64,000 bases of DNA from DASWOJ01 sp964242325. Its GTDB lineage: Bacteria; Pseudomonadota; Alphaproteobacteria; Acetobacterales; Acetobacteraceae. Location of the stretch: contig CAXTCI010000002.1 in NCBI GenBank assembly GCA_964242325.1, positions 1 to 64,000 of the forward strand. The letters are read 5' to 3'. Shown in pieces: positions 51,351-59,582 of this stretch (the stretch's first letter is position 1; the number at the start of each line of letters is the position of its first letter). The notes beneath the pieces were generated by a model that had not been told where the DNA came from, did no database searches, and worked only from the letters and a program-made list of their open reading frames with translations. Made by a program: the position numbers and the translations under genes.

Positions 51351-52583
51351 ATGGACACTCGAATGATTTCGAACCCTGCTTCTACGCCACCCCTCTCATC
51401 GTACGGCGCCCATGCCGCCGAACTCGCCTTATGCCTTGGAGCATTTGCCCTTGGCGTCAGTGAGTTCGCGGCCATGGGGCTGTTGCCCCAGGTAGCCGCG
51501 GAAGCGGGTGTCTCGGTGTCGAGGGGCGGGCTTACGATCAGCGCCTATGCCGTGGGCGTTGTCTTTGGTGCACCCCTTATCTCCTTGACCTTCACCCGCT
51601 GCCCTCGGCGCCCGCTGCTGATTGGCCTCGCGCTGCTGATCGCCTTCGGCAACCTTGCAACCGCCTTTGCACCGGACTTCCTCAGCATTACCGCTGCACG
51701 CCTCGTCGCGGGCCTGCCACATGGCGCATATCTCGGCACGTCTGCCATGGTGGCCGCGTCCCTGGTGCCGCCTGACCGGCGTGCTAGTGCCGTGGCGCGG
51801 GTCATCCTCGGTCTCAGCGTCGCGAACCTGCTGGGCGTGCCCTTGGCGACTTGGCTCGGACAGGTCGCGGGGTGGCGCGTCGTGTTTGGCGTCGTTGCCG
51901 CACTGGCGCTGACCACCGCCCTCCTGATCCGTTTCTTCCTACCCGTCGNNNNNNNNNNTGGCGCCGGGCAAGCAGTCGGCATCAGACGTGAGATGGCGGC
52001 CATGCTGCACCCACGGGTCCTGCTGGCCCTTGCTACCGCTGCCATCGGGTTCGGCGGCATGTTTGCGATCTACAGCTACATCGCACCCACGCTCACCGAG
52101 GTGACCAGGGTCCACGAAGCGATGGTGCCAGTCCTGCTCGCCATCTTTGGCCTTGGAATGATCGTGGGGAACATGGCTGGCGGCTGGATGGCGGACCGGG
52201 GCGTCATGCGCGCGATCGGGGTGACAATGGCGCTGAGCATGGTGGCGCAGGCGTTCTTCTTCTTCACTCCGATTAGCCTCCCTGCCGTCACAATCAATAT
52301 CTTCCTGATCGGAGCCACTAGCATGGGGCTTGGACCCGCTCTACAGACGCGTCTTTTGGATGTGGCGCCCGACGCCCAGATGCTGGCGGCCTCGCTTAAT
52401 CACTCCGCTTTCAATGTAGCCAACGCTCTCGGAGCCTGGCTCGGCGGGGCAGTGATTGCAGCGGGCTTTGGGTGGACTTCGACCGGGGTAGTTGGGGCGA
52501 TGCTCACTCTTGCGGGATTGGCGGTCTTTGCTGTGTCCTATGTTGTCGAACGTCTTCCATATGCTGTGCCCTCGAAAGCATGA
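51351..52583 (+). CDS. MFS transporter, DHA1/AraJ-like (interrupted by 10 N)
   Basis: Drug/metabolite-efflux-type carrier of about 410 aa with 12 helices. It opens with LCLGAFALGVSEFAAMGLLP, the helix-1 pattern of AraJ, YdhP and Cmx proteins, and contains the helix 2-3 loop FTRCPRRPLLIGLAL. A run of ten N at 51949-51958 falls in the central cytoplasmic loop and keeps frame only if the true length equals 10 (or differs by a multiple of three). ATG 51351 or 51363 could start it; neither has a strong ribosome binding site. Confidence 0.85.
   Translation: MDTRMISNPASTPPLSSYGAHAAELALCLGAFALGVSEFAAMGLLPQVAAEAGVSVSRGGLTISAYAVGVVFGAPLISLTFTRCPRRPLLIGLALLIAFGNLATAFAPDFLSITAARLVAGLPHGAYLGTSAMVAASLVPPDRRASAVARVILGLSVANLLGVPLATWLGQVAGWRVVFGVVAALALTTALLIRFFLPVXXXXGAGQAVGIRREMAAMLHPRVLLALATAAIGFGGMFAIYSYIAPTLTEVTRVHEAMVPVLLAIFGLGMIVGNMAGGWMADRGVMRAIGVTMALSMVAQAFFFFTPISLPAVTINIFLIGATSMGLGPALQTRLLDVAPDAQMLAASLNHSAFNVANALGAWLGGAVIAAGFGWTSTGVVGAMLTLAGLAVFAVSYVVERLPYAVPSKA
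51949..51958. other. Assembly gap (10 N) inside the MFS gene
   Basis: Ten unresolved bases in the region encoding the loop between helices 6 and 7. Sequence continues in the same reading frame on both sides. Confidence 0.99.
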
Positions 52584-52684
52584 TGGTTCCTCCGGGCTGG
52601 CCGTTACGCAGCCCTTCTGTGCTCCAGTGTCCGGGAAACCTGCGCTCTGATTAACAACACGGCACGGCCCCAGCCTGTCCCGTA

Positions 52685-53710
52685 TCAGACTGGCGGCGGG
52701 TTGCGTTCGGCGAAGCCGCGCTGGTGCCAGTAGGGATAGGGCAGCGTGACGGTGCTGGCCTCGTCGAGCCGGGACACTTGCTCAGGCGCGAGCGTCCAGC
52801 CCACGGCTCCCAGGTTCTGCCGCAACTGCGCCTCGTCGCGTGCGCCGACGACGACGGTGGCGACTGTGGGCCGCTGCAACAGCCAGTTCAGCGCGACTTG
52901 CGGCACCGTCTTGCCCGCTTCCTCCGCCACCGCGTCGAGCGCCTCCATCACCCGGAACAGGTATTCATCGTCCACAGGAGGTCCGAATTCGGCCGTCTTG
53001 TGCAGCCGGCTGGCCTCGGGCAAGGGCTGCCCACGCCGGATTTTACCCGTCAGCCGCCCCCAGCCGAGCGGGCTCCACACCACCGCGCCCACGCCCTGGT
53101 CGAGGCCGAGCGGCATCAACTCCCACTCGTAGTCGCGGCCGATCAGGGAATAGTAGGTTTGATTGGCCACATAACGCGGCCAGCCGTGGCGGTCGGCGGC
53201 GGCCAGCGACTTCATAAGGTGCCAACCCGAGAAGTTCGAAACGCCGATGTAGCGTATCTTGCCCGCACGCACGAGGTCGTCGAGGGTGGACAGCACCTCC
53301 TCAACCGGCGTCACGGCGTCGAAGCCGTGCAACTGGAACAGGTCGATGTGGTCGGTCCCGAGCCGCCGCAATGCCGCTTCGCAGGCTTGTACGAGGTGGT
53401 GGCGCGAAGAGCCCACCTCGTTCGGCCCGGCGCCCGAGCGGAACGTGGCCTTGGTGGAGATGATCACCTGGTTCCGCCGCCCCTTGATCGCCTCGCCCAG
53501 GATCTCCTCCGCCGCACCTCCGGAGTAGACATCGGCGCTATCGAACATGGTCAGCCCGGCGTCGAGGCAGATGTCCACCAGGCGCGTCGCCGCGGCAGCG
53601 TCGGTGCTGCCCCAGGCCGCAAACAGCTCGCCCCGGCCACCGAATGTGCCGGTTCCGAAGCTCAAGACGGGCACCGTGAAGCCGGACGCGCCCAATCTTC
53701 TGTATTCCAT
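52685..53710 (-). CDS. Aldo/keto reductase
   Basis: NADPH-dependent reductase of 341 aa. Catalytic residues are in MFDSADVYSGG (Asp, Tyr), IISTKATF (Lys) and LFQLHGFDA (His). The cofactor loop is VVVGARDEAQLRQNLGA (about 300). Two ATGs are close together; the second (53710, MEYRRLGAS) is 7 nt after AGGAG, the better spacing. It resembles the reductase at 27599-28654 but is clearly a separate paralogue. Confidence 0.9.
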   Translation of the reverse strand: MEYRRLGASGFTVPVLSFGTGTFGGRGELFAAWGSTDAAAATRLVDICLDAGLTMFDSADVYSGGAAEEILGEAIKGRRNQVIISTKATFRSGAGPNEVGSSRHHLVQACEAALRRLGTDHIDLFQLHGFDAVTPVEEVLSTLDDLVRAGKIRYIGVSNFSGWHLMKSLAAADRHGWPRYVANQTYYSLIGRDYEWELMPLGLDQGVGAVVWSPLGWGRLTGKIRRGQPLPEASRLHKTAEFGPPVDDEYLFRVMEALDAVAEEAGKTVPQVALNWLLQRPTVATVVVGARDEAQLRQNLGAVGWTLAPEQVSRLDEASTVTLPYPYWHQRGFAERNPPPV

Positions 53711-54040
53711 AGTCATACTCCTCGCCGTGTGGGCGGTCGCGAATCCCGCCCCGGCAAGCGAGAACGGGCGTGCCGGCGCTCGGTTCAATTTTGCCGCCGC
53801 GGGCAAGAGCTGGCACCGTCCCAGCCGGTCGTGCAACGGCCGCGGCGCATATGTTCAAGGTCGAGCGATCGCGCCCAAGCCAGGTGTCGCCAAGGGCGTG
53901 CCGAGCATCTGCATCGGCATTTCGGATGCCCTCAGCACGTCACCACGCACCTGCCGCCGCCAGGTGAACAGCCAACTCGCGCACACTCCGGGGCGGGCCG
54001 TGACCGGCAAGACCCCAAGACTAGGGCAAGGCGGTCGGCA
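53711..54040. other. Non-coding gap
   Basis: 330 bp between two leftward genes. No gene, RNA or repeat recognised. The AGGAG site for the reductase lies at its left edge. Confidence 0.45.
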
Positions 54041-55120
54041 TCAGATCCGCTCCGCCAGCGCCCAAGCGGCCTCGGCCAGCACCCGGAACTTGTTGCCGAT
54101 GACCATTGCGCCCGCATCCGCCGCGTTGCCGTCCAGCGCCCGGCGATACACGCCGGCCGCAATCGCCGCCCAGCGGAACAAGGAGAACACTACGAAGAAG
54201 TCCAGCGCCGGCACCCCGTCCCGCCCGGTGCGGCGGCAGTAGGCGGCGACATAGGACGCCTCGTCCGGGATGCCCGGCGCATCGGCGCCCACCAAGCCCT
54301 CGATGGCCACCGGCAGGCGCCAGGGGATGCAGTTGTAGGCCAGGTCGGCCAACGGATGCCCCAGGGTGGACAGCTCCCAGTCCAGCACGGCCACCACCCG
54401 CGGCTCGGTGGGATGGAAGATCAGGTTGCCCAGGCGGAAGTCGCCGTGGGCGATGGCCGTCTCGTCGGCCGCTGGCACGTGGGCCGGCAGCCAGGCCATC
54501 AGCCGGTCCATCTCCGGCACGTCCCCGGCGTTGGAGGCGACATACTGCCGGCTCCATCGCTCGATCTGCCGGGCGACGTAGGCCTGCGGGCGGCCGAAGC
54601 CCTCCAGCCCCGCGGCCTGCCAGTCCACGCTGTGCAACGCCGCCAGCACCCGGTTCATGTCGTCATACATCGCGGCGCGGTCCGCGGGCGGCAGGCCGGG
54701 CAGCGCGCGGTTGTTGAACACCCGGCCCGGCACGTGGGCCATGACGTAGAACGGGGTGCCGACCACGCCCTCGTCCATGCTCAGCAGCAGCATCGGCGCG
54801 ACCGGCACCGCCGACCCCGCCAGCGCCGCCTGCACCCGGTATTCGCGGTCCACCGCATGCGCCGAGGGCAGCAGCGTCCCCGGTGGCTTCTTGCGCAGCA
54901 CATACTCGGCGCCGGGGGTGTGCAGGTGATAGGTCGGGTTGGACTGCCCGCCCTGGAACTGCCGGACCGTGAGCGGCCCGGCGAACCCAGGCAGTTCGCG
55001 CGCCAGATAGGCCGCCAGCCGGGCCTCATCCAACAGGTGGTTGGCCAGGGGGGCGACCAGCGTCGGCACCCCCGGCTGCGTCGCCATTGCGCCGGCTGTC
55101 ATCTGCGGGACGTCCATCAT
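54041..55120 (-). CDS. ACAD10/LvaA-like phosphotransferase
   Basis: Aminoglycoside-phosphotransferase-fold kinase of 359 aa. GGQSNPTYHLHTPGAEYVLR (about 57-76) holds the nucleotide loop and Lys-equivalent strand, IAHGDFRLGNLIFHP (about 220) is the catalytic loop and AVLDWELSTLGHPLADLAY (about 240) the metal site. This kinase branch pairs with acyl-CoA dehydrogenases in ACAD10/11 and in the levulinate pathway (LvaA), where it phosphorylates 4-hydroxyacyl-CoA. The gene abuts the acyl-CoA dehydrogenase stop with no gap, so the pair probably acts on a 4-hydroxy acid. Confidence 0.88.
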   Translation of the reverse strand: MMDVPQMTAGAMATQPGVPTLVAPLANHLLDEARLAAYLARELPGFAGPLTVRQFQGGQSNPTYHLHTPGAEYVLRKKPPGTLLPSAHAVDREYRVQAALAGSAVPVAPMLLLSMDEGVVGTPFYVMAHVPGRVFNNRALPGLPPADRAAMYDDMNRVLAALHSVDWQAAGLEGFGRPQAYVARQIERWSRQYVASNAGDVPEMDRLMAWLPAHVPAADETAIAHGDFRLGNLIFHPTEPRVVAVLDWELSTLGHPLADLAYNCIPWRLPVAIEGLVGADAPGIPDEASYVAAYCRRTGRDGVPALDFFVVFSLFRWAAIAAGVYRRALDGNAADAGAMVIGNKFRVLAEAAWALAERI

Positions 55121-56359
55121 CTACTCGGCGGCCATGCTGTTCGGCCGGGCCGGCTTGTACTTCGCCAGCTCCAGCCGTCCGAGCTGGTGACGGTGCACCT
55201 CGTCCGGCCCGTCCACGATCCGCATCGTGCGGGCGGTGGCATACATCCTCGCCAAGCCGAAATCGTCCGACACGCCGCCGGCGCCGTGCATCTGCACCGC
55301 CCAGTCCAGCACCTGGCAGGCCATGTTGGGGATAGACACCTTGATCTCGGCGATCTCGCGCCGGGCTTCCTTGTTGCCCACCGTGTCCATCTTCCAGGCG
55401 GCATGCAGCACCAGCAGGCGGCACTGGTCTATCATGATGCGGCTGTTGGCGATCCGCTCCATCGTCACGCCCTGCTCTGCCAGCGGCTTGCCGAAGGGGT
55501 GCCGGGCCAGGGAGCGCTTGCACATCATCTCCAGCGCCCGCTCGGCCAGGCCGATGGTCCGCATGCAGTGGTGGATGCGCCCCGGCCCAAGCCGCCCTTG
55601 GGCAATCTCGAAGCCGCGGCCCTCGCCGAGCAGGATGCTCTCCGCCGGCACGCGCACGTCCTCGAAGGTGATCTCGGCATGGCCGTGCGGCGCGTCGTCA
55701 TAGCCGAACACCGGCAGCGTCCGCAGCACCGTCACTCCCGGCGTGTCGCGCGGCACCAGGATCATGGATTGCTGGCGGTGCTTGTCCGTGTTGGCCGGGT
55801 CGGTCTTGCCCATGACGATCAGGACGGCGCAGCGCGGGTCGCCGGCGCCGGACGACCACCACTTGCGGCCATTGATGACGTAGTCGCCGCCGCGCCGCTC
55901 GATCCGCATCTCGATGTTGGTTGCGTCCGACGACGCCACCTCCGGCTCCGTCATGCAGAACGCCGAGCGTATCTCCCCCTCCAGCAGCGGCGCCAGCCAG
56001 CGGGCCTTCTGCGCCTCGGTCCCATACAGCTCCAGGGTTTCCATGTTGCCGGTGTCGGGGGCGGAGCAGTTGAACACCTCGGACGCCCACTGCACCCGGC
56101 CCATGATCTCGGCCAAGGGGGCGTATTCCAGGTTGGTCAGCCCGGCGCCGCGGCCGCTATGGGCCAGGAACAGGTTCCACAAGCCCTCGCGCTTGGCCAC
56201 CTGCTTCAGCTCCTGCACCACCGGCACCGGCTGCCAGCGGTCGGCCGCGCCGACCAGTTGGGCAATATAGGTTTTCTCGTTGGGGTGGATGTGCTCGTCC
56301 ATGAAGGCGAACAGGCGGGCCTGCAGCCGCTGGACCTTGTCCGAGAACGCAAATTCCAT
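55121..56359 (-). CDS. Acyl-CoA dehydrogenase
   Basis: FAD-dependent acyl-CoA dehydrogenase of 412 aa. AFCMTEPEVASSDATNIEMR (about 130-150) binds FAD and substrate, YVINGRKWWSSGAGDPR follows (about 160), and the C-terminal domain has QMHGAGGVSDDFGLARMYAT and a final RTMRIVDGPDEVH with the family's terminal motif. ATG 56359 is preceded by CGGAGGAAACG, a good ribosome binding site; a longer frame upstream has no match. Its context with the kinase suggests the ACAD10/11-like branch. Confidence 0.92.
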   Translation of the reverse strand: MEFAFSDKVQRLQARLFAFMDEHIHPNEKTYIAQLVGAADRWQPVPVVQELKQVAKREGLWNLFLAHSGRGAGLTNLEYAPLAEIMGRVQWASEVFNCSAPDTGNMETLELYGTEAQKARWLAPLLEGEIRSAFCMTEPEVASSDATNIEMRIERRGGDYVINGRKWWSSGAGDPRCAVLIVMGKTDPANTDKHRQQSMILVPRDTPGVTVLRTLPVFGYDDAPHGHAEITFEDVRVPAESILLGEGRGFEIAQGRLGPGRIHHCMRTIGLAERALEMMCKRSLARHPFGKPLAEQGVTMERIANSRIMIDQCRLLVLHAAWKMDTVGNKEARREIAEIKVSIPNMACQVLDWAVQMHGAGGVSDDFGLARMYATARTMRIVDGPDEVHRHQLGRLELAKYKPARPNSMAAE

Positions 56360-56803
56360 CGTTTCCTCCGTGGGTGCCCTGTTCAGCTTGGGACTGCCGC
56401 CCCTTACGCCAGGTGCAACTGCTTCATGGCCAATGGGTAAGCGCAGGCCCTTGCCGAGGCAATCAACTTCAAGCAGTCCTCCCTGCGCCTGCCGCCGCAT
56501 CCTCCCGCCAGGCCGAGGCAAGGGTCTCACCTTCGGCCCTCGATTGGCTGGCACGCAGCATCGCGCGAATCCGGCGTGACGACCAGCACCCCGGTTGCGT
56601 TTTCCGGGTCCTGCGGCCCGGCCTCGCCTGCGTCGGCCCGGCAGCCCGGGTCTTGGATGCCCGGTGTAGAAGTGTACGTAAACAGGCGTGGCAACCTGCG
56701 CCGGGAGTTGGCAGTTGTGTCCCTGTAGCAACTGGCTTGTACGTCATCCTTGATCCAGGCAGGGCTTTACGAGCAGCATCCAAGGCAACCGACAGGAGAC
56801 TTC
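56360..56803. other. Non-coding divergent gap
   Basis: About 440 bp between the dehydrogenase gene (leftward) and the small secreted-protein gene (rightward). It must hold both promoters. GTACGT occurs twice near 56675 and 56740, but no clear promoter or operator could be fixed. Confidence 0.4.
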
Positions 56804-57088
56804 ATGCGCATCATCCTCACGATCGCCGCCGTTGCGGCACTTGCCGCCCCGGCCCTGGCACAGACGGCCCCACAGCCTCCGGTCAAGCACGCCCGCATGC
56901 GCCATGCGCACGCCCAGCCTGCCTCCTCCCCCGGAACCCCGCTCGACCGCGGCCCCTTCACGCCCGAGGCAAACCGCGCCTACCAGGGCGGCGGCGTCAT
57001 CCTACAGGGCGCACCCGGCGCCCCGGCTCCTATGCCGGCGCCGACCCCGCCGGGTCAGGCGCCCGTCAACTCGGTTCCGGTGCGGTGA
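56804..57088 (+). CDS. Small secreted Pro/His-rich protein
   Basis: Protein of 94 aa with a Sec signal (MRIILTIAAVAALAAPALAQ, cleavage after ALA). The mature part is Pro/Ala/His-rich (KHARMRHAHAQP) and probably disordered. GACAGGAGACTTC before ATG is a good ribosome binding site. No family is recognised. It overlaps the next lipoprotein gene by GTGA. Confidence 0.7.
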   Translation: MRIILTIAAVAALAAPALAQTAPQPPVKHARMRHAHAQPASSPGTPLDRGPFTPEANRAYQGGGVILQGAPGAPAPMPAPTPPGQAPVNSVPVR

Positions 57089-57258
57089 GGCTGCCCCGGG
57101 CCGCACTGCTCCTGGCAGTCGCGATTCCCCTTGCCCTGAGCGGTTGCGGCGTGGTGGCGCTGCCATTCCGCGCCGCCGGAGACGTGATCGAGGCGGTTCC
57201 GATTGTCGGCAAGCCCATCGGTGCGCCTATTCACGCCGTGGGCGACGCAATAGACTGA
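57085..57258 (+). CDS. 57-residue lipoprotein
   Basis: Short frame starting at GTG (57085), overlapping the previous stop by GTGA. The product begins VRLPRAALLLAVAIPLALSG followed by Cys, a clear lipobox (LALSGC). The rest is a repeated amphipathic Gly-Ala-Val-Ile-Pro stretch (AAGDVIEAVPIVGKP, then PIHAVGDAID). This resembles small lipoproteins common in Acetobacteraceae. Translational coupling with the preceding secreted protein suggests a shared envelope role. Confidence 0.65.
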   Translation: MRLPRAALLLAVAIPLALSGCGVVALPFRAAGDVIEAVPIVGKPIGAPIHAVGDAID

Positions 57259-57306
57259 TTTGTGGGCTGTAACGGTTGGATGGGCAAACCCGGTCCGGAT
57301 GGCGGC

Positions 57307-58248
57307 ATGACGGTCGATACGACATGCCGCCTCCCAGGTTTGCCCACTGAGGCGCTCTATCTTCCGTTCGATGCGGGCCCGCACCGCATGATGTTGGGGC
57401 TGGTTTCCCGCCCTGAAGATGAGTTGATCGAGTTGGACGAGCGCTACCCGGCCGAACTGGCGGAGCGCCGCACCCTTCTCGACCATCGTCATGCGGAGGT
57501 GTTCGCGGTAACCGCCGGGTCGGAGTTGGCACGGCAGGAAGCCTTGGACCGCCTGGTCGGCTTGCTGCCGGAACGCTACCCAAGCCATTTCAGGCGCGAC
57601 GGAAATTCGTTGTGCAACTGCCTGACCGGGGAGCGCTGGAACCTGGCGGACCCGCCCTATGACCCGCTGGAACTGGCGGGACGACTGGTTCAGGAGGATT
57701 TGTGCCTGATCGGCGTCGAGGAGGGCGTCCCGGTTCTACGTGCCGCCGTGCTGTGCGCCCCTAGCCGCTGGCGCCTGCACGAGAAGATTGGCCGTCCCCT
57801 GGCAGACATCCACGACCGGGTGCCGCTGTATGCCGGCACTCTTGCGACACCGGTGGACCGCTTCATGCGCCACCTCAAGCCCGGTAAGCTGACGGAGCGG
57901 CTGAACTGGTCCGTCACCGATGACCCCGCGCTGTTCCAGATCGAGGGCAAGCACCGCACCGGGCTCGACCCGTCCTTCACGGCGGCAAATGCCGGCGAGC
58001 TGCTGTTCCTGAGGGTGGAGCGGCAGACGCTGAGCCGCCTGCCCCAGAGTGGTTTCGTGCTGTTCACCATTCGGGTCTACACCTATCCGCTGTCCCGCGT
58101 CGCCGCCCAGCCCGGCGCCGCCGCGCGCCTGGGCGAGGCCGTGCGGGCAATGCCGGAGGCAATGGCGGCCTATAAGAGTCTGCCGCCGTTCCGGGCGGCG
58201 CTGCTCGGCTTCCTCGATGGACCGGCCCGAGGCGGGGTGTCCCGATGA
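57307..58248 (+). CDS. HODM-like heme-dependent N-demethylase (DUF3445)
   Basis: Protein of about 313 aa. Family features are YLPFDAGPHRMMLGLVSRPE (about 17-37), LLPERYPSHFRRDGNSLCNC (about 87-107), APSRWRLHEKIGRPLADIH (about 155) and a final VRVYTYPL-type stretch seen as IRVYTYPLSR (about 260). DUF3445 proteins include the heme-dependent oxidative N-demethylase HODM, which removes methyl groups from dimethylamine. Possible starts are GTG 57262, ATG 57280 and ATG 57307; none has a strong ribosome binding site. It overlaps the cytochrome gene by ATGA. Confidence 0.8.
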   Translation: MTVDTTCRLPGLPTEALYLPFDAGPHRMMLGLVSRPEDELIELDERYPAELAERRTLLDHRHAEVFAVTAGSELARQEALDRLVGLLPERYPSHFRRDGNSLCNCLTGERWNLADPPYDPLELAGRLVQEDLCLIGVEEGVPVLRAAVLCAPSRWRLHEKIGRPLADIHDRVPLYAGTLATPVDRFMRHLKPGKLTERLNWSVTDDPALFQIEGKHRTGLDPSFTAANAGELLFLRVERQTLSRLPQSGFVLFTIRVYTYPLSRVAAQPGAAARLGEAVRAMPEAMAAYKSLPPFRAALLGFLDGPARGGVSR

Positions 58249-59078
58249 TCAGGCGCAGACCGGCGGATGGCGCTGCGCTGATCCGCCCTACGATGCGGAG
58301 GGGGGCGCGGCTGCAAGGACTCAAGGCGGCTGGGCTAGGCCTGCTGCTTCTCGCCGCGGCACCTGGCGCACCCCGCAGCGGCTATGACGACGCCTCCCCT
58401 GCCGTGCAGGCCATGCAGGACGATGATGGCGCCAACCCGGCCATGCTGTGGGTCGCCAACGGCCGTGCCCTGTGGGACCAGCCTGCCGGCCCGCGGAACC
58501 AAAGCTGCGCCGCCTGCCATGGGCCGCCCGAGACAATGCGCGGCGTCGCCGCCCGGCTCCCCGCTTGGGACGCCGCGCTCGGGCAGGCGATGACGCTGGA
58601 GGCCCGGATCAACTGGAGCCGCACCCAGCACCAGGGCGCCCTTGCCCTGCCGGAAGAAGGTGACGACCTACTGGCCTTGACTGCCCTGATCGGGCTGCAA
58701 TCCCGCGGGATGCCGGTTCAGGTGGACGGCTCCGGCCCGGCCGCTACGGCGTTGGAGCAGGGCCGGACGCTGTTCAACACGCGTATGGGACAGCTCGACT
58801 TGTCATGCGCCGACTGCCACGAACCGCGTGACCAGGGAGGGCTGGCCGGCGACCGCCTGGGCGGGGCACGCATCCCGGAAGGCCGGGTCAACGCCTACCC
58901 GATCTACCGGCTGGAATGGCAGGGCGTGGGGTCCCTGCTCCGCCGCATACACAACTGCATGACCGGCGTGCGGTCCGAACCGTTCCCGGCGGCAAGCGTG
59001 GAGATGGCGGTGCTGCGCCTGTATCTCGGCTGGCGCTCGAACGGGATGCCGGTGGAAACGCCGGGGGTGCGGCCCTAA
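58245..59078 (+). CDS. SoxA-like diheme cytochrome c, orphan
   Basis: Periplasmic c-type cytochrome of 277 aa with a signal-anchor region (about 20-45) and two CXXCH heme sites, C88AACH92 and C188ADCH192. The block after the second heme matches SoxA: YPIYRLEWQGVGSLLRRIHN with C238 at the place of the SoxA active-site cysteine, then GVRSEPF. SoxA with SoxX links thiosulfate to the SoxYZ carrier. No soxX, Y, Z, B or C gene lies in the window. It is coupled to the HODM-like gene by ATGA, so it may serve that enzyme instead. Confidence 0.82.
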   Translation: MIRRRPADGAALIRPTMRRGARLQGLKAAGLGLLLLAAAPGAPRSGYDDASPAVQAMQDDDGANPAMLWVANGRALWDQPAGPRNQSCAACHGPPETMRGVAARLPAWDAALGQAMTLEARINWSRTQHQGALALPEEGDDLLALTALIGLQSRGMPVQVDGSGPAATALEQGRTLFNTRMGQLDLSCADCHEPRDQGGLAGDRLGGARIPEGRVNAYPIYRLEWQGVGSLLRRIHNCMTGVRSEPFPAASVEMAVLRLYLGWRSNGMPVETPGVRP

Positions 59079-59167
59079 GCAAACCCCTGGAGGTTTGCGC
59101 ACAGATGAAAGGCTAAGCAGGCTGGCACGATTGCAGGCCATCTGTGTGACAGGCAGCGCAGGCCCGC

Positions 59168-59533
59168 TTAATCCTTGAGCGGGTCGTGCCCCCAGTTCAT
59201 CAGCGAGTGCCGCCAGCGCGTATCGGTCACGTCGCCATGCGGCCGCTGCACGATGTGGCGGTGGACGTAGCCGATCACCTTCCGCATCGCCGCCAGGTCG
59301 TCGTCGGTCAGGTCCTCGGATTTTGCGGCCTTCAACTCCAGGATGCGGCGGCCCATGCCGTGGCCGACCGACTCTTCCCCGCCCTCGTGCGACACCCGCT
59401 CGCCCTCCGGGGTCATACCGACGGATTGGCTGTCGGGGCTGTCCAGCCACTTGCCGAGCGCGGCGGGGGTCATATTCACGATGCGCTTGAACTCGGCCAG
59501 GGTTTCGGTGCGGTCGTGGGGATGTGCGGTCAT
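59168..59533 (-). CDS. DUF3140-domain protein
   Basis: Protein of 121 aa with the family pattern FKRIVNMTPAALGKWL (about 15-30), SVGHGMGRRILEL, DDLAAMRKVIGYVHRHIVQR (about 82) and WRHSLMNWGHDP at the C-terminus. It is probably DNA-associated; function is unknown. ATG 59533 follows GAGGAGGCAAATC, which fixes the start. It lies downstream of the SoxA-like gene on the opposite strand. Confidence 0.88.
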   Translation of the reverse strand: MTAHPHDRTETLAEFKRIVNMTPAALGKWLDSPDSQSVGMTPEGERVSHEGGEESVGHGMGRRILELKAAKSEDLTDDDLAAMRKVIGYVHRHIVQRPHGDVTDTRWRHSLMNWGHDPLKD

Positions 59534-59582
59534 GATTTGCCTCCTCGGGACGCCGGCCAGAACGGCGGCAAGTGCCGCAGGT

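Noticed and set aside
52724..56440. 1238-residue open frame on the plus strand
   Set aside because: It is antisense to the aldo/keto reductase, kinase and acyl-CoA dehydrogenase genes; long antisense frames arise from high GC.
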